Source: Haliea alexandrii (GTDB lineage: Bacteria; Pseudomonadota; Gammaproteobacteria; Pseudomonadales; Halieaceae). From it: DNA of 64,000 nt. The position numbers and the translations under genes are program-made. Below are positions 26,381-35,193 of this stretch, in pieces. The notes under the pieces were generated by a model that was not told the DNA's origin, searched no databases, and was given only the letters and a program-made list of their open reading frames with translations. Position 1 is the stretch's first letter. Each line of letters begins with the position of its first letter. The stretch is from positions 841,051 to 905,050 of the forward strand of contig NZ_RFLW01000002.1 in NCBI RefSeq assembly GCF_003719295.1. The letters run 5' to 3'.

Positions 26381-27316
26381 ATGCACCCCATTGATACCCG
26401 GCAACTCCGCCACGTCATGATGCTGGCAAAACACCGTAGTTTTCGCAAAGCGGCAGACGCCCTGTTCATCACCCAGCCCGCGCTCACCAAAAGCATCAAG
26501 AACCTGGAGCAGCAGCTGGAAGTCTCGCTCTTTGACCGGAAGTCGCAAAGCGTGGACCCAACCCCGCACTGCGAAGTGCTGATGGAGCACGCGCAACGTA
26601 TCATGCGCGAACTGGATGACATTCACCACAGCCTGGATGCCCTGTCGGACAACCTGCGCGGCGAACTCCGCGTCGGCAGCGGGCCGATAGTCGCACGCGG
26701 GCCAATCGGTGACGCCGTGGCACGTCTGGTGTCAGAGCACCCCGGGCTCAGCATTCGGGTCGCGATCGACAGCTGGGCGGGGCTGGTGCAGCAACTCCAC
26801 GCCGGGACACTGCACCTGATGGTTGCGGACATCGGCGAATTTGAGGGACAAGATGATCTGGAGATCGTGCCCCTGACACCTATCCGCTCAATTGCAGCCT
26901 GCCGTCCGGGGCACCCCTTACTCCACGCCGGCTCTGTGCGCGCAGAAGACCTCACCAGCTATCCTCTCGCCCTGCCCTCGCTACCGCGGCGCTGGGTAGA
27001 GTGGCTGCGCAACAACGCACCGGGCGGGGCAGACCCGGATCTATTTATCGCCCGGGCCTGCCGGATCTACTGCGAGGATTTCAGCCTGCTGAGCAAAGTC
27101 GTGCTGCATTCCGACTTCATCACCTGTGCCCCGGAGCGGATACTGCGTGACAGCGTCGTGGGCGCCAAGCTTGTGGAAATCGAATTCCCGGGCTTCACCG
27201 ACATCATGGTGCGCCCGGGCATCGTCTATCTGCGCAAAGCCACCCTGCCGCCGGCGGGCAGGGCGCTGATTGACCAACTGCTTCACGGGGAAGCGGCAAC
27301 CACAGCGCGAACCTGA
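26381..27316 (+). CDS. LysR-family transcriptional regulator
   Basis: 311 residues. The N-terminal winged helix-turn-helix reads LRHVMMLAKHRSFRKAADALFITQPALTKSIKNLEQQL, followed by the linker helix and a periplasmic-binding-like effector domain. It is encoded 11 bases after gabD on the same strand, so it probably forms a bicistron and may control semialdehyde metabolism. That arrangement is less usual than the divergent one. Its stop is one base from the stop of the convergent PQQ dehydrogenase gene. Confidence 0.92.
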   Translation: MHPIDTRQLRHVMMLAKHRSFRKAADALFITQPALTKSIKNLEQQLEVSLFDRKSQSVDPTPHCEVLMEHAQRIMRELDDIHHSLDALSDNLRGELRVGSGPIVARGPIGDAVARLVSEHPGLSIRVAIDSWAGLVQQLHAGTLHLMVADIGEFEGQDDLEIVPLTPIRSIAACRPGHPLLHAGSVRAEDLTSYPLALPSLPRRWVEWLRNNAPGGADPDLFIARACRIYCEDFSLLSKVVLHSDFITCAPERILRDSVVGAKLVEIEFPGFTDIMVRPGIVYLRKATLPPAGRALIDQLLHGEAATTART

Positions 27317-27317
27317 A

Positions 27318-29504
27318 TCAGCCCTCGCCTGCTGCGTCCACCCTCACGCTGAGCAGGTAGGCGAGCAGATCCTCGGCGTTCGTCGGGTCCAGGCGCTCTG
27401 CAAAGCCGGGCATACCGCCCTGGTGTCGCAGGCCGCCGAGCACAATGGCAGCAAACTGCGCCACGGTTTCATCGGACATGTGCCGCAGGTCGGGGATATT
27501 GCTGCCGGATACTGCGCGGTCACCGTGGCACATATGGCAGTTGCGCATGAACAGCACTCGCCCACGCTCGATAGCGTCGGGTTCTGACGCGGCGTCCACT
27601 GCAAGTGCCCCGTGCGCCGCAGCGGATGTTGATGATGCCGCTGTAACCTCACTGTTCTCACTGCTGCCGACAACCGCAGGCAGGGCCGCGGTGCCGCCTT
27701 GGCGGAACACCAGTATCCGGCTATTGGTGACGGAGCCCGCACTGCGGCTGGCCAGCTCGCCACCGGTCAGCGCGAATGCACCACCCCAGCCCGCAGCCAC
27801 CGCAATCAGCTGTTCACCACCCGCCTGGTAGCTGATAGGCGCGGCGACGATGCCGGTTTGCGCGGGAAAGCGCCACAAGCGCTCCCCATTGCTTGCGCGA
27901 TAGGCGACCAGTTCGCCATCAGCATTGCCCTGAAACAGCAAATTGCCCGCCGTAGAGAGCAAACCCCCGTTCCAGACGTTGTCATGCTGAATACGCCAGA
28001 CTTCACGCCCTGCAACGGGGTCCCAGGCACTGACATGGCCCTTGGTCAGCTTGCCGAACTCGGCGCGCACCGCCTCATCGTCTGGCATGCCAGCGAGTTC
28101 GAGAGCCACGCCTGTATTCCAGCCCCCAGGGCTGTAGCTGAACTGCTCGTCAGGCGCGTAGTTCATGCCAATTTCCTGCGCCGGGATATAGACCAGACCT
28201 GTGTCGGGGCTATAGCTCATCGGGTGCCAGTTGTGTCCGCCGAGAGGATGCGGCCAGATTAATGCCGCCTCACCCTGCTCGTAACGCGCCGCCGGATTTT
28301 CCACCGGCCGTCCGGTTTCCAGGTCAACGCGCTCCGCCCAGGTCACCTGCGTGTAGGGCTCCGCCGACAGCAACTCGCCTGTCAATCGGTCCAACACATA
28401 GAAGAAACCGTTTTTCGGGGCCTGCATAATCACTTTGCGCGGTTCACCCTGCCAATCGATTTCAGCAAGGATCATGTGCTGCGTAGCGGTGTAATCCCAG
28501 CTTTCACCGGGTGTGGTCTGGTAGTGCCAGACGTATTCCCCGGTTTCAGGGCGCAGCGCGACCATCGAGGACAGAAAGAGATTATCGCCGCCGCCGGGGC
28601 TGCGAATACTGCGATTCCAGGGCGAGCCATTGCCGGTCCCGACGTACAGCAGATCGGCCTCCGGGTCATAAGCCATGGAGTCCCACACGGTGCCACCGCC
28701 ACCGATTTTCCACCACTCACCGCCCTTCCAGGTGTCCAGCGTCATCTCGAGTGCCGGGTGCTCCAATGGCAGGGAGGGGTCTCCCGGCACCGTATAAAAA
28801 CGCCATTGCAGCTCGCCAGTACGGTAATCATAGGCTGATACAAAGCCGCGCACACCCAGCTCTGCCCCACCGTTGCCGATGATCACCCGGTCCTTCACGA
28901 CACGCGGTGCGCCGGTTATCGAGTAGGGGCGATCCAGCGGCGTGGTGCGCGTCTCCCAGAGCAGTTCCCCGTTGCGCGCATCGATGCCCAGCAGGCGGCC
29001 GTCCAGGGTGCCGGACAGCACAACCCCTTTCCAGACCGCTACACCGCGGTTAACCACGTCGCAGCACAGGTTCCCTGCCCATTCCCGTGGCACTTGCGGA
29101 TCGTATTGCCAGAGCAGGTCGCCGCTGGCGGCGTCCAGCGCAAACACCTTGCTCCAGGCACCGGTGACGTACATGACGCCATCAACCACGATGGGCGTGG
29201 CTTCGATACCACGATCGTCGGGCAGATCGAAAAACCAGGCGAGGCCAAGGCCGTCAACGTTGGATTCGTCCAGTTCCTCGAGCGGGCTGAAACGCTGTTC
29301 ACTGTAGGTGCGCCCATGGCTCAGCCAATTCCCCGGTTGTTGATCGGCCTTTTCTATGCGCTGGCCATCAACTGCAGCCATCGCCGGGGCCACTGACGCC
29401 TCCGCAGGCTCGGTAGCCTGTTGACCACACCCAACCGCTGCAACGCACAGAACCCCCACTACAGCGGCCCTGAAACAGGCCAACTTGCTACCGGATACTG
29501 CCAT
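27318..29504 (-). CDS. PQQ-dependent quinohemoprotein alcohol dehydrogenase
   Basis: 728 residues. The N-terminus is a signal sequence with a possible lipobox ending VGC, so it may be a lipoprotein. The eight-bladed propeller carries repeated Trp motifs (GELLWETRTTP and similar). It has the adjacent-cysteine disulfide CC in AGNLCCDVVNRG, characteristic of the methanol/ethanol dehydrogenase type. A C-terminal cytochrome c domain has CHMCHGD. It oxidises alcohols in the periplasm and passes electrons through haem to the respiratory chain. PQQ and calcium are expected cofactors. A TonB-dependent receptor gene lies 17 bases upstream in the same operon. Confidence 0.92.
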   Translation of the reverse strand: MAVSGSKLACFRAAVVGVLCVAAVGCGQQATEPAEASVAPAMAAVDGQRIEKADQQPGNWLSHGRTYSEQRFSPLEELDESNVDGLGLAWFFDLPDDRGIEATPIVVDGVMYVTGAWSKVFALDAASGDLLWQYDPQVPREWAGNLCCDVVNRGVAVWKGVVLSGTLDGRLLGIDARNGELLWETRTTPLDRPYSITGAPRVVKDRVIIGNGGAELGVRGFVSAYDYRTGELQWRFYTVPGDPSLPLEHPALEMTLDTWKGGEWWKIGGGGTVWDSMAYDPEADLLYVGTGNGSPWNRSIRSPGGGDNLFLSSMVALRPETGEYVWHYQTTPGESWDYTATQHMILAEIDWQGEPRKVIMQAPKNGFFYVLDRLTGELLSAEPYTQVTWAERVDLETGRPVENPAARYEQGEAALIWPHPLGGHNWHPMSYSPDTGLVYIPAQEIGMNYAPDEQFSYSPGGWNTGVALELAGMPDDEAVRAEFGKLTKGHVSAWDPVAGREVWRIQHDNVWNGGLLSTAGNLLFQGNADGELVAYRASNGERLWRFPAQTGIVAAPISYQAGGEQLIAVAAGWGGAFALTGGELASRSAGSVTNSRILVFRQGGTAALPAVVGSSENSEVTAASSTSAAAHGALAVDAASEPDAIERGRVLFMRNCHMCHGDRAVSGSNIPDLRHMSDETVAQFAAIVLGGLRHQGGMPGFAERLDPTNAEDLLAYLLSVRVDAAGEG

Positions 29505-29521
29505 ACCGCCCTCGCTTATTA

Positions 29522-31768
29522 TCAGAAATTATAGGTTGCCTGCACGGCTACCGTTCGTGGACGCTCCACGAAGGCAAAGTAGCTTGTCACTGGCCCGGTG
29601 AGCGGCACATCATTGGCGAACGTGATGATTTCTTCATCCGTCAGGTTTTTGCCGACAAGCGCGACTTCCCACGTACCATCCGCGCGGCCCAATGCCAAAC
29701 GTGCATTCAGCTTGACGTAGCTGTCCTGCAGCGCGTTGGGATCGAGATCAGGCGCGGCATAGTACTCGTCCGAGTATATGACATCCAGCGTTGACCTCAA
29801 CTCCAGATTACCGAACACAGGCTGTACAAAGTCCACACCCAGGGTGCCACTGAATTCGGGCGTGAACTGGTTGGTGTTGCCGGACCAGTCACAGAACGGT
29901 ACCCCATCGACTACCTGGTTCGCTTGCTGCCCCTTATAGCAAGCGCCATCTTCGTAATCTTCGAATTCGAAGTCCGTATAGGCAAACGCACCGGTCAGCC
30001 GCAGCTTCTCGGTAAGCTGCCAACGGCCATCCATCTCCAGGCCCTGAGTAGTCGCAGAGGCCGCATTCTGCACGTCAAAGCCCAGAACACCGTCGAACAC
30101 GCTGACCTGAAGGTCGTCGTACTCCGTGCGAAACAGGGCAATGTTCAATTCGGCTGCGCCATCCAGCAGTCCGAGCTTGGCACCCAACTCCATGGACAGT
30201 GCCTCCTCTTCCTCGAATTCAAGCGCGGGACGTCCATCGGGCAACGTGGCCCGATTGCTGCGCGCGTCAAATCCACCCGCCTTGTAGCCCGTCGACAAAC
30301 TTGCGTAGAGCATGGTATCGGTCGCAACGTCCCATTGCACATTCAACATGGGGGTCACCACTTCTTCGCTACGATCACCGCTCAGGTCATGTGGAGTGAC
30401 CCCGAGCGGCGGCAGCGGCATGCCCAGTTCGGCAAATTCCGGCAGGCCCAGCGGGTTGAATACGCTGCCATCCAGATTGCGCTCTATCAGCTTGCGACCG
30501 CCGTCCTTGTCTTCAACGGTATAGCGCAACCCCAGCGTTGCGCGGAAGTTATTGGAGACATTCCAGGTGGACTGGCCAAACACCGCCCAGAGGTCACTGT
30601 CCGAGAAAAAATTCCGATCCAACTCCACCGCTACGGTCGGCAGGGTGATCCGGGCAGGTTCGGCATAGTCTGTCTCAGATGTCTGGTAGAACACGCCGAG
30701 TATGTGCTCGAATGTCTGCCCCAGTGGCGATACCAGGCGCACTTCCTGGCTCAGCTGCTCGAAGTCCTCAGCCGCCGGGGACTGCACCGTGCTGCCCACA
30801 CCAAAATCGGTGTCGACCTCTTCCGTGTAATCGTAAGCAGACCACCCGGTAATCGAAACCAGTTCAAACTCACCCAGCTGATAGTTCAGGGTCAGGGTCG
30901 CGTTGTCGTAATTGTTATCGCTGAATTCCGGGTCCAACGCGGCCTTGCGTGTGAAGTCATTGATAACCGGCGTCGCGCCACCCGGCGCAGGGCTGCCGAT
31001 GATGATGGAATTGCGCCCCACAGAATTGAACTCACCCGTCTCGAGTTTCAAGTCAACCTGCAGGTTCTCGGAGGCATCCCAGCGCAGCGCACCGCGCACC
31101 ACCGTTTCCTCCGTTTCCATTTCATCAAGGTCTTTGGCCACATTGTCGATGAAACCATCGATTTCCCGGTACCGAACCGCCAAGCGTCCGGCGAGGGTGT
31201 CGGTAATGGGTCCGGAAAGTACCAGGCTGGTCTCAAGCTCACCATGGTCAGGCTCAAGCAGCGCCGAGACGCTGCCTTCAAATTCATCGGTCGGTTTTGC
31301 GGTGACCAGGTTCAACGCACCCGCAATCGAATTCTTACCGAACAGGATACTCTGCGGGCCCCGTAGCACTTCAACCCGTTCCAGGTCGAAGAATGGCGCG
31401 CGTAACTGCCGCGGGCGTCCGAAATAAATTCCATCGACGTAGGTTCCCACCGACTGCTCGAAGCCCTGGTTAACCTGCGAGCCTACCCCGCGGATATAGA
31501 TATTGGAGCCTATCGCCGCCTCGCTCATGGTGAGGTTTGGTACGTATACCTGCAAATCCGCTATGCGGGTAATTCCCGCTTCCTTGAGTTTCTCACCGGA
31601 GACCGCGTTTATGGATATCGGCACATCCTGCAGGCTCTGGCTGCGCTTCTGTGCGGTCACCACGACCTCTTCCAGCATTTGTGCCGATGCGGCGTTGGCC
31701 ACACAGGCACAGGTAACCGCCAGCGGTAGTATTTTCAGGGTTTTGTCGATTCGGGCAAACATGCGCAT
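29522..31768 (-). CDS. TonB-dependent receptor
   Basis: 748 residues. A signal peptide (about 1-29) is followed by a TonB-box/plug start LEEVVVTAQKRSQSLQDVP, the plug domain (NIYIRGVGSQ, VEVLRGPQSILFGKNSIAGALN) and a 22-strand barrel ending in ATYNF. It imports a ligand across the outer membrane using TonB energy. This EEVVVTAQKR subtype is common for carbohydrate, steroid or aromatic uptake rather than siderophores. Being first in an operon with a PQQ alcohol dehydrogenase, the ligand may be an alcohol-bearing substrate. Confidence 0.93.
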   Translation of the reverse strand: MRMFARIDKTLKILPLAVTCACVANAASAQMLEEVVVTAQKRSQSLQDVPISINAVSGEKLKEAGITRIADLQVYVPNLTMSEAAIGSNIYIRGVGSQVNQGFEQSVGTYVDGIYFGRPRQLRAPFFDLERVEVLRGPQSILFGKNSIAGALNLVTAKPTDEFEGSVSALLEPDHGELETSLVLSGPITDTLAGRLAVRYREIDGFIDNVAKDLDEMETEETVVRGALRWDASENLQVDLKLETGEFNSVGRNSIIIGSPAPGGATPVINDFTRKAALDPEFSDNNYDNATLTLNYQLGEFELVSITGWSAYDYTEEVDTDFGVGSTVQSPAAEDFEQLSQEVRLVSPLGQTFEHILGVFYQTSETDYAEPARITLPTVAVELDRNFFSDSDLWAVFGQSTWNVSNNFRATLGLRYTVEDKDGGRKLIERNLDGSVFNPLGLPEFAELGMPLPPLGVTPHDLSGDRSEEVVTPMLNVQWDVATDTMLYASLSTGYKAGGFDARSNRATLPDGRPALEFEEEEALSMELGAKLGLLDGAAELNIALFRTEYDDLQVSVFDGVLGFDVQNAASATTQGLEMDGRWQLTEKLRLTGAFAYTDFEFEDYEDGACYKGQQANQVVDGVPFCDWSGNTNQFTPEFSGTLGVDFVQPVFGNLELRSTLDVIYSDEYYAAPDLDPNALQDSYVKLNARLALGRADGTWEVALVGKNLTDEEIITFANDVPLTGPVTSYFAFVERPRTVAVQATYNF

Positions 31769-31931
31769 CTCCGTTATTGTATGGTTTGGCGGAGACCATA
31801 CCGGGCCACCCTGCCGCGCGGAAATGACTAATTGTTATCGGACACATAACCCGCAACCGCCACCTGCCAGAGTCCGCATACCCCGTGCCGATGGCAGCCC
31901 GGGGCCATGGCAGATACCTCGCCTACAGCGG

Positions 31932-33473
31932 TTATGGCCGATCGTCGAAGGCAGCCTCAAGCACCTGATCGACAGTAAAAGAGGCGGGACGCTGACGCGG
32001 GGGGAATGCTTCCAACGTGGCGAGAAAGCGTGACAAATGCATTCTCGAAAGTGAAATGAAGGGCCCGGCAATGCGTCCCCACCACTCGTTGTAAGCGTTG
32101 GAATCGGTGTCGGCCCGCTCAAAAGGGTCACGACGCAGGTTGAACAGCTTGGGAATGCGCAGGGGTACAAACGGATCGCGCCAGACGTCGAAGCGGGCGG
32201 CTCGCTGCTCGGCGAACACCACTTTCCAGTCGCCAATACGCATGCCGGTCAGCTGTCCATCGTCACTCCAGTAGATAAAGCTCTCCCGCGGACCCGCTGA
32301 CGCCTCACCCGTCAGATAGGGCAAAAAGTTGAAGCCATCAAGGTGCACACGGTAGTCCTGACCATTCACTCGCATGCCGCCCTGCAATCCTTCAACCACA
32401 TCGGGGGCCCCCGCTGCGGCCGCCAAAGTGGGTAGCCAGTCCATGTGGGACATGATCTCGTTGGACACTTTTCCGGAGGGAATACGGCCCGGCCAACGCA
32501 CCATGGCGGGCACGCGGTAACCGCCTTCCCAGTTGGTATTCTTCTCGCCGCGGAAAGGCGTAATCGCCCCGTCTGGCCACGTATTGTAGTGGGGTCCATT
32601 ATCCGTGGAGTACACGACGATGGTATCGTCGCTGACGCCGAGTTCATCCAACTGATCAAGCAAGCGACCAATCAGGGCATCGTGTGCCACCATCGCATCA
32701 TTGTAGAAGCCTTGCCCGGAGAGGCCCCGCTCGGCATCGGTAATGTGGGTGTAAAAGTGCATACGCGTTGTATTGAACCAGACAAAAAACGGCTTCTCCT
32801 GCCGTGTGGAACGCCCGATGAAATCCGTTGCAGCCGCGAGAAATTCTTCATCCACGGTTTCCATGCGCTTGCGCGTCAGCGGGCCGCTATCTTCTATGCG
32901 ACCATCCGCATGGCTGTGAATGACTCCACGCGGTGTAAACCGCTCGCGGAATTCGGGGTCCGTCGGGTAATCGGGGTGCTCGGGTTCTTCCTCCGCGTTC
33001 AGGTGATACAGGTTCCCCATAAACTCATCGAAGCCGTGGTTTGTCGGCAGAAACGCATCTTTGTCACCCAGGTGATTCTTGCCAAACTGGCCGGTTGCAT
33101 AGCCACGATCCTTGAGCAGTGCAGCAAGCGTGACATCCTCTGGCTGCAATCCGATATCGGCACCAGGCATGCCGACTTTCGTGAGGCCTGTTCGGATAGG
33201 GCTCTGGCCGGTAATAAAAGCCGAACGCCCAGCGGTACAGCTCTGTTCGCCGTAGTAATCGGTAAAACGAATTCCGTCGCGCGCAATGCGATCAATATTC
33301 GGCGTTGTATAGCCCATCAAACCGTCACTGTAGGCGCTCAAATTGGTGATGCCGATATCGTCGCCCCAGATCACCAGTATGTTCGGCGGCTTGGCAACTA
33401 CCAGTGTCGGAAGCATACAGATCAAAAACGCGAGCAACGGCCCCGCTCTACGTTGGGTTCTTATTGTTCTCAT
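31932..33473 (-). CDS. Secreted arylsulfatase (sulfatase family)
   Basis: 513 residues from the ATG at 33473, which has AAAGGA at good spacing; an ATG three codons earlier is crowded. The signal peptide covers about 1-27. The metal-binding ILVIWGDDIGITN opens the fold. The formylglycine motif is Cys79 in SCTAGRSAFITGQ, a Cys-type with Ala in place of Pro; a later STDNGPH and HMDWLPTLAAAAG complete the active site. It hydrolyses sulfate esters in the periplasm and would need a formylglycine-generating enzyme encoded elsewhere. It is transcribed toward the TonB receptor gene, 163 bases away. Confidence 0.92.
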   Translation of the reverse strand: MRTIRTQRRAGPLLAFLICMLPTLVVAKPPNILVIWGDDIGITNLSAYSDGLMGYTTPNIDRIARDGIRFTDYYGEQSCTAGRSAFITGQSPIRTGLTKVGMPGADIGLQPEDVTLAALLKDRGYATGQFGKNHLGDKDAFLPTNHGFDEFMGNLYHLNAEEEPEHPDYPTDPEFRERFTPRGVIHSHADGRIEDSGPLTRKRMETVDEEFLAAATDFIGRSTRQEKPFFVWFNTTRMHFYTHITDAERGLSGQGFYNDAMVAHDALIGRLLDQLDELGVSDDTIVVYSTDNGPHYNTWPDGAITPFRGEKNTNWEGGYRVPAMVRWPGRIPSGKVSNEIMSHMDWLPTLAAAAGAPDVVEGLQGGMRVNGQDYRVHLDGFNFLPYLTGEASAGPRESFIYWSDDGQLTGMRIGDWKVVFAEQRAARFDVWRDPFVPLRIPKLFNLRRDPFERADTDSNAYNEWWGRIAGPFISLSRMHLSRFLATLEAFPPRQRPASFTVDQVLEAAFDDRP

Positions 33474-33605
33474 GCTGCACATCCTTTTCGTCTCTCGGTT
33501 TCAAGCCAGATTATAGAGACAGAAATAAAGACGCACAGACACTTGGAGTCATGCAGCCAATAGCCTTGGGTTATCGAGTGTTCACCCGCCGCGCGACCTG
33601 ATTGA

Positions 33606-33624
33606 CGGGGCCCGTTCGGCCCCG
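33606..33624 (-). terminator. GC-rich hairpin after the aminotransferase gene
   Basis: CGGGGCC and GGCCCCG form a 7-bp perfect stem with a 5-base loop a few bases past the minus-strand stop at 33628. No U-run follows, so it is at best an atypical terminator. Confidence 0.35.
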
Positions 33625-33627
33625 GGC

Positions 33628-34980
33628 TCAATCCTGCGCAAGGAGCTTCTCATCACTGGCGTACCGCAGCGTATCGTCCAGCGCCTTGGCCAGCTTGGCC
33701 ACCAGTTCATCCACCTGCTGCCGAGTAATGACCAGTGGCGGGCACAGGGCGATACTGTTGCCCCCCATGGCACGCACAATCAGCCCGTGCTCCTGGGCAC
33801 GCAGGGCGCAGTGGCCGCCTACGGCATTGCCGTGGAAAGCTTGCCGTGTAGACTTGTTGGCTACCAGCTCCAGCGCGGCAATCATGCCCACGCCGCGCAC
33901 CTCACCCACCAGCGGGTGGTCGACGAAGCCCTGCAGCTGCTGCTGGAAATAGGAACCTGTCTCCGCGGCACGGGCGAACAGCTGGTCGCGCTCGTATATT
34001 TCCAGCACTTTGGAGGCAACGGCACAGGCAACCGGGTGGCCGCCGTAGGTGTAGCCGTGGCCGAATATACCGACAGCCGCACTGGGCTCCACCAGGGACT
34101 CATAGATGTCACCCGTGACAATGGCGGCGCTGACCGGTAAATAGGCTGATGACAGCGCCTTCGCCAAGGACATCAGCTGCGGCTGAATACCGTAGGTAGT
34201 GGCGCCAAAGTCGGCGCCCGTGCGGCCGAACCCGCATATCACCTCGTCGTCCCAGAACAGGATGTCGTACTTGCGCAGCACCGCCTGCACTTTCTCGAAA
34301 TAACCGGGTGGAGGCACAATCACGCCACCCGCGCCATTCACCGGCTCCGCGATAAAGGCTGCGATGGTTTCCGGCCCTTCGGCCTGAATCAGGGTTTCCA
34401 GCTCCTGCGCACGGCGTGTGGCGAACTGTTCCTCGGTTTCGCCGGGCAATCCATCGCGGTAGAAATGTGGCGCACCTGTGCGCAGCACACCCAGCGCATC
34501 AAATGGCAGGCTGAAATGCGTGTGATTCGGCACCAGACCGGTAAGGGAAGCCGCTGCGACCGTTACCCCGTGATAGGCCCGTTCGCGGGCAATGATCTTG
34601 AATTTTTCCGGCCGGCCGATGGCATTGAAGTGATAGCGCAGCAGTTTGACCAGGGTATCGTTGGCATCCGAGCCCGAATTGCCGAGGAATACGCGCGCGT
34701 TGTTCACCGGCACCATGGACGCCAGCGTGTCTGCGAGCTGCATGGCCGCCGGGTGTGTCTTGCCACCGAACAGGTGTGAGTAGGACAAGGTGCGCATCTG
34801 CTGCGCTGCCGCCTCGACCACTTCTTCGTTGCCGTAGCCCAGTGAAGTGCACCAGAGGCCGCTCATACCCTCCAGATACTGCTGACCGCGGTTGTCGTAG
34901 ACGTATACGCCTTCGCCACGCTCAATCACCAGTTGCTCGGTGGCTTTGAGGTTGGTGGTGGGGTAGATCATCTGGGTCAT
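33628..34980 (-). CDS. Class III (omega) aminotransferase
   Basis: 450 residues of the class III PLP aminotransferases. YDNRGQQYLEGMSGLWCTSLGYG is the N-terminal signature. NSGSDANDTLVKL binds phosphate. FWDDEVICGFGRTG holds the PLP-contacting Asp, and the Schiff-base Lys lies in SLAKALSSAYLPVSA. Such enzymes transfer amino groups from beta-alanine, GABA, polyamines or amines to pyruvate or 2-oxoglutarate; the substrate cannot be set from sequence. It is last in a minus-strand run with the zinc-ribbon, glycerol kinase and aldehyde dehydrogenase genes. An aldehyde produced here could be a substrate of that dehydrogenase. Confidence 0.9.
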   Translation of the reverse strand: MTQMIYPTTNLKATEQLVIERGEGVYVYDNRGQQYLEGMSGLWCTSLGYGNEEVVEAAAQQMRTLSYSHLFGGKTHPAAMQLADTLASMVPVNNARVFLGNSGSDANDTLVKLLRYHFNAIGRPEKFKIIARERAYHGVTVAAASLTGLVPNHTHFSLPFDALGVLRTGAPHFYRDGLPGETEEQFATRRAQELETLIQAEGPETIAAFIAEPVNGAGGVIVPPPGYFEKVQAVLRKYDILFWDDEVICGFGRTGADFGATTYGIQPQLMSLAKALSSAYLPVSAAIVTGDIYESLVEPSAAVGIFGHGYTYGGHPVACAVASKVLEIYERDQLFARAAETGSYFQQQLQGFVDHPLVGEVRGVGMIAALELVANKSTRQAFHGNAVGGHCALRAQEHGLIVRAMGGNSIALCPPLVITRQQVDELVAKLAKALDDTLRYASDEKLLAQD

Positions 34981-34998
34981 GGCGCTTACCTGAAGTTG

Positions 34999-35184
34999 CT
35001 ACAGTGCCTTCACTTTACGCTCACCGCAGCGGGTACAGCAATACACCGTCACCAGCCGGCCCTGTTTGACATCAAACTGCTTCGCTTTGTCCACCGACCA
35101 TTTGTGGTGACCGTGACGGCACAATGTGTTGCCCTTGTGCTTTTCCTTCAATGACGGTTTGCGGAAGGTGAGAATATCAGCCAC
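34999..35184 (-). CDS. Small zinc-ribbon-like protein
   Basis: 61 residues, basic, with Cys/His-rich metal-binding features: one LCRHGHHKW block and a CCTRCGE knuckle near the C-terminus. It looks like a single zinc ribbon. It sits between glpK (9 bases upstream) and the aminotransferase gene (18 bases downstream), reading in the same direction, so it is probably translated within that operon. I do not recognise the family; a nucleic-acid-binding or chaperone-like role is only a guess. Confidence 0.65.
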   Translation of the reverse strand: MADILTFRKPSLKEKHKGNTLCRHGHHKWSVDKAKQFDVKQGRLVTVYCCTRCGERKVKAL

Positions 35185-35193
35185 GGCCTGCCC

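Noticed and set aside
29924..31366. 480-codon plus-strand ORF opposite the TonB receptor
   Set aside because: Antisense to a full-length receptor; no start signal or domain.
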